Counted from the first letter of the stretch, positions 1 to 10,704 are shown. The stretch: DNA of 64,000 nt from Micropterix aruncella (GCA_944548615.1 OX155967.1:19000135-19064134), one strand, 5' to 3'. Made by a program: numbers and translations. Notes: generated by a model not told the origin, from the sequence alone.

Positions 1-2932
1 GATTTTTAAGGTCGCCTTTGATGGTATTTAGCCAGGTTTTCTTCGGTGCCGATCGCTGAATTCTCCATTCTGTCGGACGGTCTCGCCAAAGAAGTTTACG
101 TGGCAAGCGATTGTCGTTCATTCGGCAAACATGGCCGAACCATCGTAGTCGACGTTTTTGTACTTCTTCTTCGATCGTTGTTACTAGATCGCATCTTTCT
201 CTAATGGTCTCGTTTCGAATTCGGTCGCGGAGTGAGACACCGAGAATCTGCCTCAAGCATCGCATTTGGAAGACTTCGAACTTTTTGAGGTCCGATTGTA
301 GTAACGTCCACGTTTCCGATCCATAAAGAAGAATGGGAAGAACCAACGTTCGGTATAGTCGTACTTTGGTTTTGATGGTAATATTCATTCGCTTCCATAT
401 GCACCACTTGAGCGAGGCGAATGTTGCTGTTGCCTGACCGATCCGGCTATGGACATCGGCCGTCGAAGCCACTTTCTTTTCCGTAACCAACGATCCTAAA
501 TACTTGAATTGTGGGACCTGTTCGATTTGGGTTCCATCGAGGTAAACGCTGGCCTTCGAACCGTCCGTAGTGAGCACTTTGGTCTTATCCGCATTGATTT
601 TCAATCCATATGATTGAGCAATTCCGGATATGTCGTATAAAATGTCCGTTGCTTCGGCATCAGTATCGGCGAAAACGGCGCTATCATCAGCGAACATCAA
701 ATCGGTTATGAAGTTTGATTCGTCGTATCTAACTCCGCGTCGACCGTCGAATGCTCTCCGCATAATCGCGTCGATCACCACGTTAAAAAGTAGCGGCGAT
801 GCGATGTCTCCTTGTCGAACACCAGTTTGAATCGGGAATTCCTCAGACAAATCGTTACGGATTCGAACGCTGCTGGTTAAGCCATCGTACGATGATTGGA
901 GAAGTTTAATGATTTTTGGTGGCACGTGTTCTGTCTCCAAGGCACTCCATAAGCTGTTCCAATCGATGCAATCGAAGGCGGATTTAAAGTCTATGAAGAC
1001 GACGATTGTTCGTTTGCCGCACCGTATTCTTTCTTCCATTAGCTGACGAAGAGCGAATATCTGATCAATGCATCCTCGATATGGTCTAAATCCTGCTTGC
1101 TCCTCTCGGCTCGTTTGTTCTCGATGTTTTTGTAGCCTCGACTGTATGATTTTTGTAAATACTTTGCCGACTATTGAAAGAAGGCTAATACCGCGATAAT
1201 TCTTGCATTCTCTGCTATCGCCTTTCTTTAAAATTGGCACAACGATGGCTTTCTTCCATGCCGACGGAATACGATCCGATTGCCAAATATGCGTTAGGAG
1301 AACATGTAGTTGTTGTAATAGAATGTCACCTCCGGCTTTGATCATCTCGGCGGTAACTTGATCGGGACCCGGCGCTTTACCATTTTTCAGCGATTTTATT
1401 GCCGTTTTCACTTCGTTTATTGTTGGTTCGTTATCGGAAAACGGATTTGCCGGCTGATTGATAATCGGCGGTTGCGGTGCTGGACCTTGAGGCGGATCGT
1501 GATTGTGCAGCTGATTAAAGAATTCCCTCCACCGCTGCAGGCGCTCGTGGGGGGAGATCACGAAAGTTCCATCCGATTTCTTGATGTTGTCGTTCGTTGA
1601 TGTTGTTTTCCCGCCTAGCCGTCGGATTGTTTGGTATAGCGTCCGGTATTCGTGCCTCGATGCTGCTTCTTCCAATTCGGCTGCAACGTTATTCCAATGC
1701 GCTTCTCGTTCCGATTTCATTCTTTGTCGGACTTCTTTGTTCAATAATCGGTATTTTTCGAAATTGACGTGTTTCATCCGTTTTCGTTGGTCGACGAGGT
1801 CTAAACAGTCGTCCGAAATCCATTGCTGCGTCCGTCGACGGATGGGTGGGCACAGCTCCGTTGCACACTTCACAAGGGACTCCGATAATTGCATTTCTTC
1901 AAAGTCGATATCGTCTGATATTACGAGCGTTGCGAATTTGTTGGATAGCGCGATTTGAAATTTCTGTCCAATGGCTGGGTCCTGTAGACATGCCCAGTTT
2001 CTCTTGGTTGGTGGTGGCGCTTTTTTCTTCGCTCGTTGTAGTCGCATTTGTAATTTCGCTCGAACGAGATAGTGATCCGATCCGCAATCGGGTCCACGCA
2101 TCGCCCGTACGTCTTTGACTGTTGATCGAAATCTCGAATTGATTAAAATGTAGTCCAACATTGCTGAATCTTTACCGGACGGATTTCGCCACGTTAGTTG
2201 ATGTTTGCGGGGATGACGAAATATGCTGTTTCCGACGATCATGTTGTTCGACAATGCGAATGATAACAGGCGTAGTCCATTGTCGTTAATTTCGCCGTGT
2301 CCAAATCTTCCCATCGTTTCTTCCCAACCCGTCCGATCTACACCCGTATGTGCATTAAAGTCGCCCGCTAGTATAATTAATTCGGTTCGGGGTATCGTAT
2401 CCAGCGTGTGTTGAAGCTGGTAGTAGAATTCATCTTTGTTCGTATCCGGGCTCATCTCGGTTGGCGCGTAAACGGAAACGATATGGGTCTTGATTGTTCC
2501 ATCGATGGTGATAACTGCTAAGCGCTCGGATATCGGTTGAAACGCAATAACGCTGACGGCAGCTCGGCGATCGACCATGAAGCCGACCCCGGCCTCTCGT
2601 TTGTCGCCTCCGGAATAAAATAGCGTCATCGTCTCGTCGATTGTTGGCGGATCAATTGTCATTGTTCCCGATCCCGTGAGTCGTAATTCCGATAATGCGG
2701 CGATCGATATTTTGCATTTCGCTAATTCCATTGCTATGATTTCCTTTTGGCCGACGTGATGCCCCGTTCGCACATTCCATGCGGCGATTCGAATGTCCGA
2801 TTTCGGTGTAAAATATTTGGGTTTTCGGCCAGTTGCCAACTTCTCACCAGCATCCCTGGTCCCCGGAGCTGGCGCATCGGCTGCCTCAGATGCGGTAGCA
2901 TTATTTCGTGAATGATTAATTGTACTATCCAT
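1..2932 (-). CDS. Non-LTR retrotransposon ORF: APE endonuclease plus reverse transcriptase, uninterrupted, cut by window edge
   Basis: I read this frame codon by codon from the ATG at 2932-2930 to position 2 and found no stop, giving about 977 codons that continue past the left edge. An in-frame TAA lies just upstream (2959-2957). The N-terminal third has AP-endonuclease motifs: AAWNVRTG, GDFNAHTG and SDHYLV. The RT follows: YRGISLLS, the conserved EEQAGFRPYRGC, FIDFKSAFD, VRQGDIASPLLF, and the catalytic FADD at 694-683 (about residue 747). A tail with YGSETWTL and RRLRWFGHV follows. Such proteins nick target DNA and prime reverse transcription there (family knowledge). The clade (RTE-, CR1- or Ingi-like) is not resolved. 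It sits in an intron downstream of host exon 16. An open frame of this length suggests recent insertion or activity. Confidence 0.9.
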   Translation of the reverse strand, partial: MDSTINHSRNNATASEAADAPAPGTRDAGEKLATGRKPKYFTPKSDIRIAAWNVRTGHHVGQKEIIAMELAKCKISIAALSELRLTGSGTMTIDPPTIDETMTLFYSGGDKREAGVGFMVDRRAAVSVIAFQPISERLAVITIDGTIKTHIVSVYAPTEMSPDTNKDEFYYQLQHTLDTIPRTELIILAGDFNAHTGVDRTGWEETMGRFGHGEINDNGLRLLSFALSNNMIVGNSIFRHPRKHQLTWRNPSGKDSAMLDYILINSRFRSTVKDVRAMRGPDCGSDHYLVRAKLQMRLQRAKKKAPPPTKRNWACLQDPAIGQKFQIALSNKFATLVISDDIDFEEMQLSESLVKCATELCPPIRRRTQQWISDDCLDLVDQRKRMKHVNFEKYRLLNKEVRQRMKSEREAHWNNVAAELEEAASRHEYRTLYQTIRRLGGKTTSTNDNIKKSDGTFVISPHERLQRWREFFNQLHNHDPPQGPAPQPPIINQPANPFSDNEPTINEVKTAIKSLKNGKAPGPDQVTAEMIKAGGDILLQQLHVLLTHIWQSDRIPSAWKKAIVVPILKKGDSRECKNYRGISLLSIVGKVFTKIIQSRLQKHREQTSREEQAGFRPYRGCIDQIFALRQLMEERIRCGKRTIVVFIDFKSAFDCIDWNSLWSALETEHVPPKIIKLLQSSYDGLTSSVRIRNDLSEEFPIQTGVRQGDIASPLLFNVVIDAIMRRAFDGRRGVRYDESNFITDLMFADDSAVFADTDAEATDILYDISGIAQSYGLKINADKTKVLTTDGSKASVYLDGTQIEQVPQFKYLGSLVTEKKVASTADVHSRIGQATATFASLKWCIWKRMNITIKTKVRLYRTLVLPILLYGSETWTLLQSDLKKFEVFQMRCLRQILGVSLRDRIRNETIRERCDLVTTIEEEVQKRRLRWFGHVCRMNDNRLPRKLLWRDRPTEWRIQRSAPKKTWLNTIKGDLKN

Positions 2933-3177
2933 TGGTTTCTTGCCTGGTTTCTTCGGTTACCCGATTCTGGTCGACGCGGCAGGCCAACCACCCTCCTCCT
3001 TTCGCACCCTGGACTTGGGACCAGACGACGGCGGAGTGGTTTACAAGTTACAGAGTAAAATACGAGTTATAATACAAGGTTTACAATTTAAAACAATAAT
3101 TATTAAATTTATTTTAAACATGACGTGTAGAAAATGAAGAGCCGAATTATATTATTATTTTAAAATGTGATAGTTAC

Positions 3178-3257
3178 CTGGTATACATTCCGGTAAACTT
3201 GTGACTGCCCACTCTCCGTGCCAGCATCGAAGATTAGACGGCCCTTGCACATTGTAA
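3178..3257 (-). CDS. Host CCP-protein gene, exon 16 (second half of CCP10)
   Basis: Bounded by TTTTCAG before and GTAACT after on the minus strand. It takes one base to finish a Gly codon from exon 15 and then reads YNVQGPSNLRCWHGEWAV and ends SLPECIP. This supplies the third cysteine, the tryptophan and the fourth cysteine of the tenth CCP module. It ends in phase 1 at a donor, so at least one further 3' exon lies left of the window. No membrane segment or stop codon for this gene is seen here. Confidence 0.9.
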
Positions 3258-3835
3258 CTGAAAATAAAAGAAAAAATTGAAGAGGTGAGTACCAACTACT
3301 AATTTTTGGAGAAATAGTTTTTTTTGCAATTTCGAGGTAATACAACGGCCAAACTAAAAACTTCCGAAATGAATAAGAAAAAAATACAATGAATGACTTT
3401 TGAGAAAATTGTTACTTTGGTTATTTTCGAAGTCAGCAATTAGTGGCGGCGCTAGACCACACTTGGACGTCGGCAAATCGTACCAAATCGTGCTGTATCC
3501 GTCGAAACAACCAGTAATAAGAAGGAGCAATGTCCGGAGAATACAGCGGGTGCGGTAAAATATCTCGGTGGGTGCAGTAAACAAACGTCGAAACTATTTG
3601 CTACATGATTTATTAGTTAGAGCAGTGTCACCATAAACTTCCATAAGCATTCGATGTGCAGTGGCGGCGCTAGACCACACTTGGACGTTGGCGAAATTAG
3701 GTTCGCGAGGCCTTTTTTATTTCCCAGTCAAAAAGAAAACGTTATATTACATCAGCCGAATTATTGTGAAACTAATGTATAAGTAAACGAGTTTCATTGC
3801 TAATCAAATGATGTTAAAAAATACACAATTAGAAA

Positions 3836-4090
3836 TTAAAATAGACGAACTTTTCGGCTTTTGGCCTCACTGAACTTTTTCAGGATTATGTCATACCTAA
3901 TACTAGCCGCTATTTCAGCTTCAATTGATAGAATTGATAACGCAGATAGTCTCTCTTGGGTCATCGTGGTTCTCAAGTAGGTCTTAATCAATTTTAACTT
4001 TAAGAAGCTTCTCTCAGCGGAAGCTGTACTGACGGGAACTGTGAGAATGATTCTAATTGCTATGTAAACATTTGGATATATTTCTTCCAA
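3836..4090 (-). pseudogene. hAT transposase remnant, C-terminal dimerisation domain
   Basis: About 84 codons reading ILTVPVSTASAERSFLKLKL, the signature of the hAT C-terminal dimerisation domain, followed by RLSALSILSIEAEIA. The frame closes at 3836. It is the C-terminal end of the transposase of the degenerate element around it. The rest of the protein is missing or frameshifted, so it cannot be functional. Confidence 0.8.
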
Positions 4091-4233
4091 ATTATTTTCT
4101 AAAATGTACTGAATGAGTTATTTCGCATAGTTGACAGAGTCAAGTGAATTCGCTTTTAAAAGCTGTAACTCTTCATATAGCTCGAAAGGCTGTATGTCAC
4201 TGTTTTCGCCGTCGCCTTCCCGCAGTATTGTAC

Positions 4234-4629
4234 CTAAATCATTACAATGCTTGGGAAGGTCCTTTTTGATATCGATTTCAAATAACTGATATCATAAATA
4301 AAACCAAATTGTTCAAAATATTCATTAAGCGCTTTAAATCGACATTCGGTGTCGACTATAATAGCATCTATCATTGTGTTAAAAAAAGTTAACTCTGTAA
4401 TGCATTTCAAAAGATTGAATAGGTTCATCAATATGTTCATAATCGAACATTCGTTTTTTCCTGGCTGTTCTTTTTTCTTTAAATTGACACTGAATTTCGA
4501 AAGTACTTTTCTCCACAAACAATCGAGCGTGTGAACACTATTGTCAAATCCTGTATTACGGAATTCTTGAATCCAGCTACAAAATGAACGTAAAGTATCG
4601 ATAGCGACTTTCAAGTTGACTTGAACCAA
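4234..4629 (-). pseudogene. hAT transposase remnant, central region
   Basis: A 131-codon open stretch inside the same degenerate hAT element, on the same strand as the dimerisation remnant and in the position of the transposase core. It is rich in Leu, Ile, Asn and Phe and resembles the middle of ZMYM1-like hAT transposases only loosely. No catalytic motif can be pointed to. Assignment rests mainly on position within the element. Confidence 0.45.
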
Positions 4630-4862
4630 TTGCCATAGTTTACTTATATTGAACGCGAACTTTCATAGTGTTGCCAGAGGACTCTGGATAATACCCCTAC
4701 TACTCACTCACATCACTCACGCAAGTGTATGAAAATAAATAAGAATAAATAAATCAATTTTAAATAATTTGTACAACTTTTGCGAGGTCCCCTCAGGTGC
4801 GAGGCCATCGGCGGTCGCCGACGTCGCCGACGCCTAGCGCCGCCACTGTTAGCAATTCAATT

Positions 4863-7800
4863 CTGGCACGTACCCAGGATTTTTTTTCGGGGGGGGATAA
4901 TGATTTGAAGTACAAAATTTAAACGACGATTAATTTTCCTTCGCATTTAATGCTAGATAAAAGAACGTAAAATAAAGATGTCTGTTTACAAGTTTAAGTA
5001 AAGATTTGCAATAAATGTGATTATTATAAATAGAAAACCATAACAGTACAATACTTTATTACTTTTACTTAATTTTAAAAATTTTAACGATACAGCAAAT
5101 TTTTCTTATGTTGATATACCTAATGTATTACAGAGTCTTTCTTTAGAACTATGTAGGTAAGTAGCTCTCTGACTAACATAGGATTTAATTAAATACAGTC
5201 TTGGTTGTAATAAGGCCTGTGATTCGGGAAAAATCTCGGTCGGGCTCAACAAAACACAAGTTACATGTTGGCTTTTCAAGATTAGATGATTATACTAAAA
5301 TTTGCTAGAATGTATTAAGGTGCAATCCTTTAAATTGAAATGAATAAAAAAATCTTCTGTGGACGAAACAAGACTTTTCCAGCGATATCCATAGACGACA
5401 TTTTTTTATGTGTGAAAAAAGTACAGCAAAGGAAGATTTAATTTACAGGAATGATATTTGACATAGGCACATTAAATTAACATCTTCCTTCTTGACTTAG
5501 CGCTCATCACATCGAGCACTTCCTCCGGAGTAGGAGAGTAAGCTGAGTGGGTAGACAGCAATGCTAAGCCAGTCAGTCGATCATCTCCTGTTTTATTCCT
5601 GACGAAAGATTTTATCCTTTTCATCGTAGAAAAAGACCTCTCCACCGACGCTGTGGATACGGGTAAAGTTATGAGTATTTGTATTAGCTTTCTGATGGAA
5701 GGAAAGAATCCATGATCGCACGCATCTAAGACTTTCATCAGGTCCGTTGGTTTGGTTTCAAAATCCTTCCATCTTGAACACCAGAGTCGATATTCAGCCT
5801 TCATGATAACTTCTTCAACATCATCGGGCCAATACATTTTCAACATTTCTAGGGTACTTGCTTTCTTCTCGTCAACATTTTTGGGTAGCACAACTTCTAG
5901 TGAGGAGAGCAAGTCTCGGTTCTTGCCGAACCTATCTTCCATACCACAGATTACGTCATCTAAACAAGGAATAAATAAAGCTCGTCTGTAATATTCTTCT
6001 GATGAGTCACTGGGGGGATTGCTTCTTTTAGTTTGGTGACCTGTGACACGCGGTGGGTTTATTTCTATATCCAAAATATTCTCTGCTATTTCAGAACAAG
6101 ATGAATAAAGTTTTGAAAACTCCTTTTCGACATCGTTTCGAATGTCCCTTAATTTCCTGGTGACACTTTCTGCGAATTCCATGGCAGAAGCCAGAGTGTG
6201 AGTAGGATTTTGCAGATATTTTGAAAGCGGTAATGTGAAGCTGAAGATTAATTCGCACGTTTTCAACGATATTAAAAAACAGCCTTTTTCCATCGCAGCC
6301 AAAAGAGTTGCTGCGGTCGACGAAACTGCTCTGTTTGTATTGGACAGTTCGCGCAATGTGACGACTATTGGGAGGAACAACTCACAAAAAACATTTATAG
6401 AGTCATGACGTTCGATGAACCTTGTTTCACACAAGCCCACGAGTCTTTTTCTTTTGCTTTCGGGAGCGTATTTTTCTATGTTTTCTTTCAGTGTCTTTCC
6501 AGCTGCAGCATTGTTTCTCAATGTGTTGCATACTTCTTTGATAACGCCAAGAGCGTTTCTTACGTTAGACACAGAAAGAGCCTGCGACAGGACAAGATTT
6601 AAACGATGGGCTGTGCAATGCACGTACGCAGCTTTAGGGTATTGTTGTTGAATTCTTGCTTGTACTCCGTTGATCTTGCCGGCCATGTTGGCGGCACCGT
6701 TATATCCTTGACCGATTATTTTCTCTAAGTTAAGACCCAGCAAGCGGCATTTGTGAAGTATGGCTTCGCTTATCGCTTCAGCGCCTAGGTCGTATATGGG
6801 AATGAAAGCTAAAAAGTCTTCTCGAAGAATGCCTTCGTGAATATATCTTGCGCATACGGAAAACTGCTCTGTACCACTTATATCGAGGGTCTCGTCGCCA
6901 AGAATTGCGAAACACTCTGAACCGTTTACTTGGCTTACAATTCTCTTTTGTATTAGTTCTCCACATATGTCAATAATTTCATTTTGTATCTTTGGGCTAA
7001 TATATGTAGCATTTTTAGAACTTTTTATTAAGTGCTCTTTTAACGAGTCGTCGTAAGCCGCCCTGTACCTTAGTAGCGCCCTAAACTTTCCGTCCTTTTC
7101 CACTGGTTTCTTCAGCGTTAGAGGACCGCTGTCATTGTCGCCTCGAAGTGGCAATTCTTGTTCTCCACACAAAATTATAGTTTCAATTATAGGTTTCAAT
7201 GCTGCTCTATGTTGCTGTATTTCTGTTTGTCTTTGCGTATTTATTTGGCTTGCAATGTCTGGAATTTTTGAGGAAGTTATTCTTGTGAAGTTGATAGCGG
7301 CTAGTTGTGAAAACTGGTGGTATTTTGCAACTGAATGCTCGCGGAATTTTTCTGTAGCATTTTTCCAGTCTTTGAATGGTTTCGACACGAAACTACCAAC
7401 AGTCTGGTGTGAACCTTTTCCAACATGCTCTGATCCGAACAGAACACAATACTTGCAGAAAGCACCATCGTTATCCGGGGAGTATGCTAACCATTCCCAT
7501 TTCTGCAGCCAATCTTTACGAAATCGAAGTTTTCTTTTGCCGTATAATCGAGCTGGAAATATAAAGGACGAATCAGGAACGAAAGTGTCAGTAAGTACTG
7601 TAGTTCTCTGGGCATCATTGAGTATTATCGGCGAGCGTTTGTTATATATAGCATTTGATACAATGCCATTGTCAGGAGAACTATCATTTATGAATACATC
7701 ACTCTTTGTTTTAGTACTGCAACCTGGGGAACTATTAGTAGGCGGTTCTTCGTGGTTAGCAGAGCTCAATAACTGTTCCTCAGAAACACTATGATCCGGA

Positions 7801-8375
7801 CTCGCAGGCTGTTGTTCTTCATATATGCTGTGGGACGGTTTCTCAGTGATGCCCCCTATGTTGACACTATTGCCAAAGGTTGAGTTTTCAACGAAAGACG
7901 CCCTTTTTTTAGGCGCAGGTTTAAAAAAAGTGTCAATTCTCTTCATTGTCTTTACACATAGAAATAACCTAAAAAACTAAGTTTTTTAAAGTCAATGTTT
8001 TTACACGACACACGGACACAAATATGTCTTGCTTATTACATACGAGTATGTTGAACAATCGAAATGACTCATGGATGTAGTCCTAGACGACGAATTTGAT
8101 GGAGAAAATGTAGACACGGACGGATCACGAATACGACCGCGACCGCAGTGAAGCGGCGACCGACTGAAGCCGGCGCTGGAGGGTGTTGGTAGCATCGTCT
8201 GGCGCCCGGCTTCAGAGAGGACCCGGCCAGTGTTGCCAGATAGTCAAGCGGTGAAATCCCGACATATCGCTAAAAACCCGCTGGGAATTTTTTTTTTAGG
8301 ATTTGAAATACAACATCAAACATTTCGGGGGGGGATAAGTCCAGTGTATCCCCCCCCCCCCTCGGTACGTCCCTG
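4863..8375 (-). mobile_element. Apparently complete autonomous hAT transposon with perfect 8-bp target duplication
   Basis: The exact octamer ATTCAATT flanks both sides (4855-4862 and 8376-8383). The ends are inverted: CTGGCACGTACC at the left, and CAGGGACGTACC read inward from the right (10 of 12). Each is followed by a G-run (left 4889-4896; right about 8350-8361 on the other strand). The 3.5-kb body holds one intact transposase gene on the minus strand. A perfect duplication plus an intact gene indicates recent transposition. It lies in the intron between host exons 15 and 16 and directly adjoins the older hAT element. Confidence 0.92.
5472..7946 (-). CDS. hAT-superfamily transposase (ZMYM1-like), 824 aa, intact
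   Basis: The protein starts MKRIDTFFKPAPKKRASF, a common opening in this family, followed by a Ser-rich disordered stretch to about residue 100. Around residues 140-200 is a TTF-type zinc finger (WEWLAYSPDNDGAFCKYC). The RNase-H-like core includes FAILGDETLDISG, with a probable first catalytic Asp, and the conserved CxxH motif in YVHCTAHRLNLVLS. The C-terminus has the dimerisation signature TLPVSTASVERSFSTMKRIK. The length fits a complete family member, with no frameshift or stop. It would bind the element's ends and catalyse cut-and-paste transposition in the nucleus. ATG at 7946 follows an AT-rich leader within the element. A domesticated host gene is less likely, since terminal repeats and a target duplication surround it. 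Confidence 0.93.
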   Translation of the reverse strand: MKRIDTFFKPAPKKRASFVENSTFGNSVNIGGITEKPSHSIYEEQQPASPDHSVSEEQLLSSANHEEPPTNSSPGCSTKTKSDVFINDSSPDNGIVSNAIYNKRSPIILNDAQRTTVLTDTFVPDSSFIFPARLYGKRKLRFRKDWLQKWEWLAYSPDNDGAFCKYCVLFGSEHVGKGSHQTVGSFVSKPFKDWKNATEKFREHSVAKYHQFSQLAAINFTRITSSKIPDIASQINTQRQTEIQQHRAALKPIIETIILCGEQELPLRGDNDSGPLTLKKPVEKDGKFRALLRYRAAYDDSLKEHLIKSSKNATYISPKIQNEIIDICGELIQKRIVSQVNGSECFAILGDETLDISGTEQFSVCARYIHEGILREDFLAFIPIYDLGAEAISEAILHKCRLLGLNLEKIIGQGYNGAANMAGKINGVQARIQQQYPKAAYVHCTAHRLNLVLSQALSVSNVRNALGVIKEVCNTLRNNAAAGKTLKENIEKYAPESKRKRLVGLCETRFIERHDSINVFCELFLPIVVTLRELSNTNRAVSSTAATLLAAMEKGCFLISLKTCELIFSFTLPLSKYLQNPTHTLASAMEFAESVTRKLRDIRNDVEKEFSKLYSSCSEIAENILDIEINPPRVTGHQTKRSNPPSDSSEEYYRRALFIPCLDDVICGMEDRFGKNRDLLSSLEVVLPKNVDEKKASTLEMLKMYWPDDVEEVIMKAEYRLWCSRWKDFETKPTDLMKVLDACDHGFFPSIRKLIQILITLPVSTASVERSFSTMKRIKSFVRNKTGDDRLTGLALLSTHSAYSPTPEEVLDVMSAKSRRKMLI

Positions 8376-8383
8376 ATTCAATT

Positions 8384-9530
8384 GTTGATTTTTTGTCAGA
8401 ATTTTGAAAGATAGTTATTGTTTGCCTCTTTTATTACCATTATAACTTTAGCGTTGTCAACCCGCTACTCCAGGTAGGTATAGCGATATTACATCAGTTA
8501 TTCAATAATGGGGTGAACACAGAAACTTCTTTATGAGCTAGTGTACTATCTAACTTCACCAAAATGCTTTCGAGAGTCCAACACCTTACCGCAAAGCACT
8601 GGGAAGTCAATCCAGCGGGCGGACCTCGCACTCTCACTACCAGATTAGGCCGGATTTTTCCATCCTCCAGTCTGGTAGCGGATTCGAAGTCGCTTGCGCT
8701 GCCTCTACCTGATATTAGCGGTTTTTCAGTTTGAATTTATAGCGGACCGTTGCGCTCTTTGCCCGTCTTTAGTCTTTAACACGGGATCACATCAGTCGGG
8801 TAACACGTTTCAAAAGTAGTTGAATCAGGTCAACAGTTACCCCCGCTTGTTATGAAACGTGTAACATAATTTCCAACTCCCCCCCCCCCACCTAGTTATT
8901 CGCCAGAGTGTGCAGTCGATTGACTAATGCCGCACAGCGCCTGAGGTCTTTCTCAGATGAACCTATCTCACCTGTCCACAACACAGTAATGACAAAGAAA
9001 ACAGAGTCCTTTTTAAGTTCGTCCCCTTCGAGGAAGCCACCGTATAGGAGTAGAACCGTAAGCTGTGCCGACCCAAGATAACGAGCAGGTCATATGGTCC
9101 AAGCTGCACGAAACCGTTAGCTACTACCTGCCAATGTAAGTGTGGATAAATCCAATGGTAAAAATTGGATATTTTGGATAAATACTGAAAAAATCCATGC
9201 TTGCCGCCTGCCCGCATCACACTCCCCCAGACGCCCAGGCGGGGGCACACTCCTACACCTACCAATGGTCACTTGACACAGATCGTAAGCTGCAATGAAG
9301 AAGTTTTATGGCGATGATAAAAATACGATAACTGATCTAATTCGAATGCATCACGCGAAATTTAATGGCGAGAGAGAGCTGGGAGTATGACGCTGCTCTC
9401 GACTAAAAAACTCACAACGACCAGAACATCTATTTTGCTCTCTGCAAAATAAGGATCGCCTTCACTATCGCCGACACCCGATAACGCCCACAATAATCGC
9501 CTAAAGAAGAAGAAATATTATAGACCTCAC
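8384..9530. repeat. Intron; family D repeat fragment at about 8566-8960
   Basis: From GAGAGTCCAACACCTTACCG (8570) to about 8960 the sequence matches the diverged family D copy near 47755-48060, sharing GATTCGAAGTCGCTTGCG-like and TTTGAATTTATAGCGGACC segments. The remainder (8384-8560 and 8960-9530) holds no gene or repeat that I recognise; the short open frames there have no domain features. Confidence 0.6.
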
Positions 9531-9696
9531 CCGTATTCGCAAGAGAAATGTACAACTTGTCCGTTCTTTACGTCGTCGGTGACGTTCAGCTCTTTGTAAC
9601 CCTCGCCGAGTGGAGTGATAGCATTGAGACCGCTGGCACTATCCGCACTAGGAACGGAGTAGATACCGTAGTCCGTCACCGGAATATGGCAGGGCA
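9531..9696 (-). CDS. Host CCP-protein gene, exon 15 (first half of CCP10)
   Basis: Acceptor TTTTCTAG before 9696 and donor GTGAGG after 9531 (minus strand). With exon 14 it reads CEILPCHIPVTDYGIYS, opening CCP10, and ends HFSCEYG, so it supplies cysteines one and two. The spacing between them is about 50 residues, longer than usual for a CCP, with a Ser/Ala-rich insert. Intron phases are 1 upstream and 2 downstream, both matching the neighbouring exons. Confidence 0.92.
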
Positions 9697-10172
9697 CTAG
9701 AAAACAAAATTTACATAAGAAAATAACACATAGTATTTCACAAATCATCCGGATGATGGTGTAATCATCAGTAACACCAATAAGCTAATGATTCTGACAT
9801 ACCTAGATATGTATAGTATAAACACAGGTACCTAACACAGGTAATACCAATCAGTTTTAAACACTCATTAACAGTAAACAGGTAAAGAGATATAATGCAT
9901 ATTTTGTTATAAACAGTATAAACCTTACTTCATTGGTAACGCAATACTACACCTTGAAAAGATGTGGGCTTGCATTAAAAATATCCAAATCTGGAGCGAC
10001 TTTACCGATTAAAATAAGTTTGCAAGGATGACTCTACACATAGATTAAATGACCGAGCTCGATTACAATTCTCCTGAACAAAGAGACAGACCATTGCTAG
10101 TTTGCGAGGGATATTAACACTGTCAATTTTTAAGAAACATAGGCTATAATGAACATTTCTATGAGTATTTAA
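9697..10172. other. Intron, nothing recognised
   Basis: AT-rich sequence between exon 15 and a TTAA-flanked MITE. I see no coding potential and no clear repeat. Confidence 0.5.
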
Positions 10173-10704
10173 CCCTTCAGGCCTCGGCCCCTCAGCCGAC
10201 TGACAAGTTGATGTCCCAAAAAATTTTTGTAGAAATTAGTAAAAAAAATGAATTATGACACTGTCTCACCAAAACATTAATTAATGCCAAACCACTGTAT
10301 CCATAATTAAAATAAAACATATTAACATATTAAAATAAAACTAATTAACCCGTTGAGTATGATACGACCAAATCTGGTTGTGAAACAATTATCCGTTGAG
10401 TATGATACGACCAGATCTGGTTCTGCATTTTTTTCACTTCTTTGATGTTCTCATATTTATTCATAATTATCTAATTGTTTTACAAAATGATGTTTCAATA
10501 TTCTATATTCGAAATTTCAATGCAATCATTGTGCAGTTGTTCTTTTTATGATTGGTGTAGTAGTTTCGTAGTTATAGTACTTTAAGACAGATGCATCCAT
10601 GAAAATGCCCATTTACTCCAAGGGTTAAATTAAAACAGAATTAAAACGGGGCCGTCACACTGAATCGTGTTGTGGCCGATATCGGCCAATCGGGGCCTGA
10701 GGGG
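10173..10704 (+). mobile_element. TTAA-flanked MITE, family A, copy 1, carrying a nested family B MITE
   Basis: TTAA occurs at 10169-10172 and 10705-10708. The ends are CCCTTCAGGCCTCGGCCCCT and, inverted, GGGGCCTGAGGGG. Three other copies in this window have the same ends and TTAA flanks. TTAA duplication with CCC ends is typical of piggyBac-type elements, so this is probably a non-autonomous derivative. The interior is interrupted at a TTAA by the family B element at 10349-10624. Confidence 0.85.
10349..10624 (-). mobile_element. TTAA-flanked MITE, family B, nested in family A
   Basis: Flanked by TTAA at 10345-10348 and 10625-10628. The ends are CCCGTTGAGTATGATACGAC and, inverted, TTTACTCCAAGGG. 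The motif GAGTATGATACGACCA(A/G)ATC occurs twice near the left end. The second copy, at 14871-15176, has the same features in the opposite orientation. Confidence 0.85.

Larger units (their letters stand above)
3441..4848 (-). mobile_element. Degenerate hAT element with terminal repeats and imperfect 8-bp target duplication
   Basis: The left end reads TAGTGGCGGCGCTAG (3441) and the right end CTAGCGCCGCCACTG (to 4848), an inverted repeat of about 14 of 15 bases. The flanks are TCAGCAAT (3433-3440) and TTAGCAAT (4849-4856), seven of eight matching, as expected for hAT 8-bp duplications. A second copy of the left end, CAGTGGCGGCGCTAG, lies inside at 3659 and continues with the same ACCACACTTGGACGT, so the left terminus is duplicated. 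The coding content is only decayed transposase remnants on the minus strand. Confidence 0.8.

Noticed and set aside
7135..7794. 219-codon plus-strand open frame
   Set aside because: Antisense of the hAT transposase coding sequence; no domain of its own.
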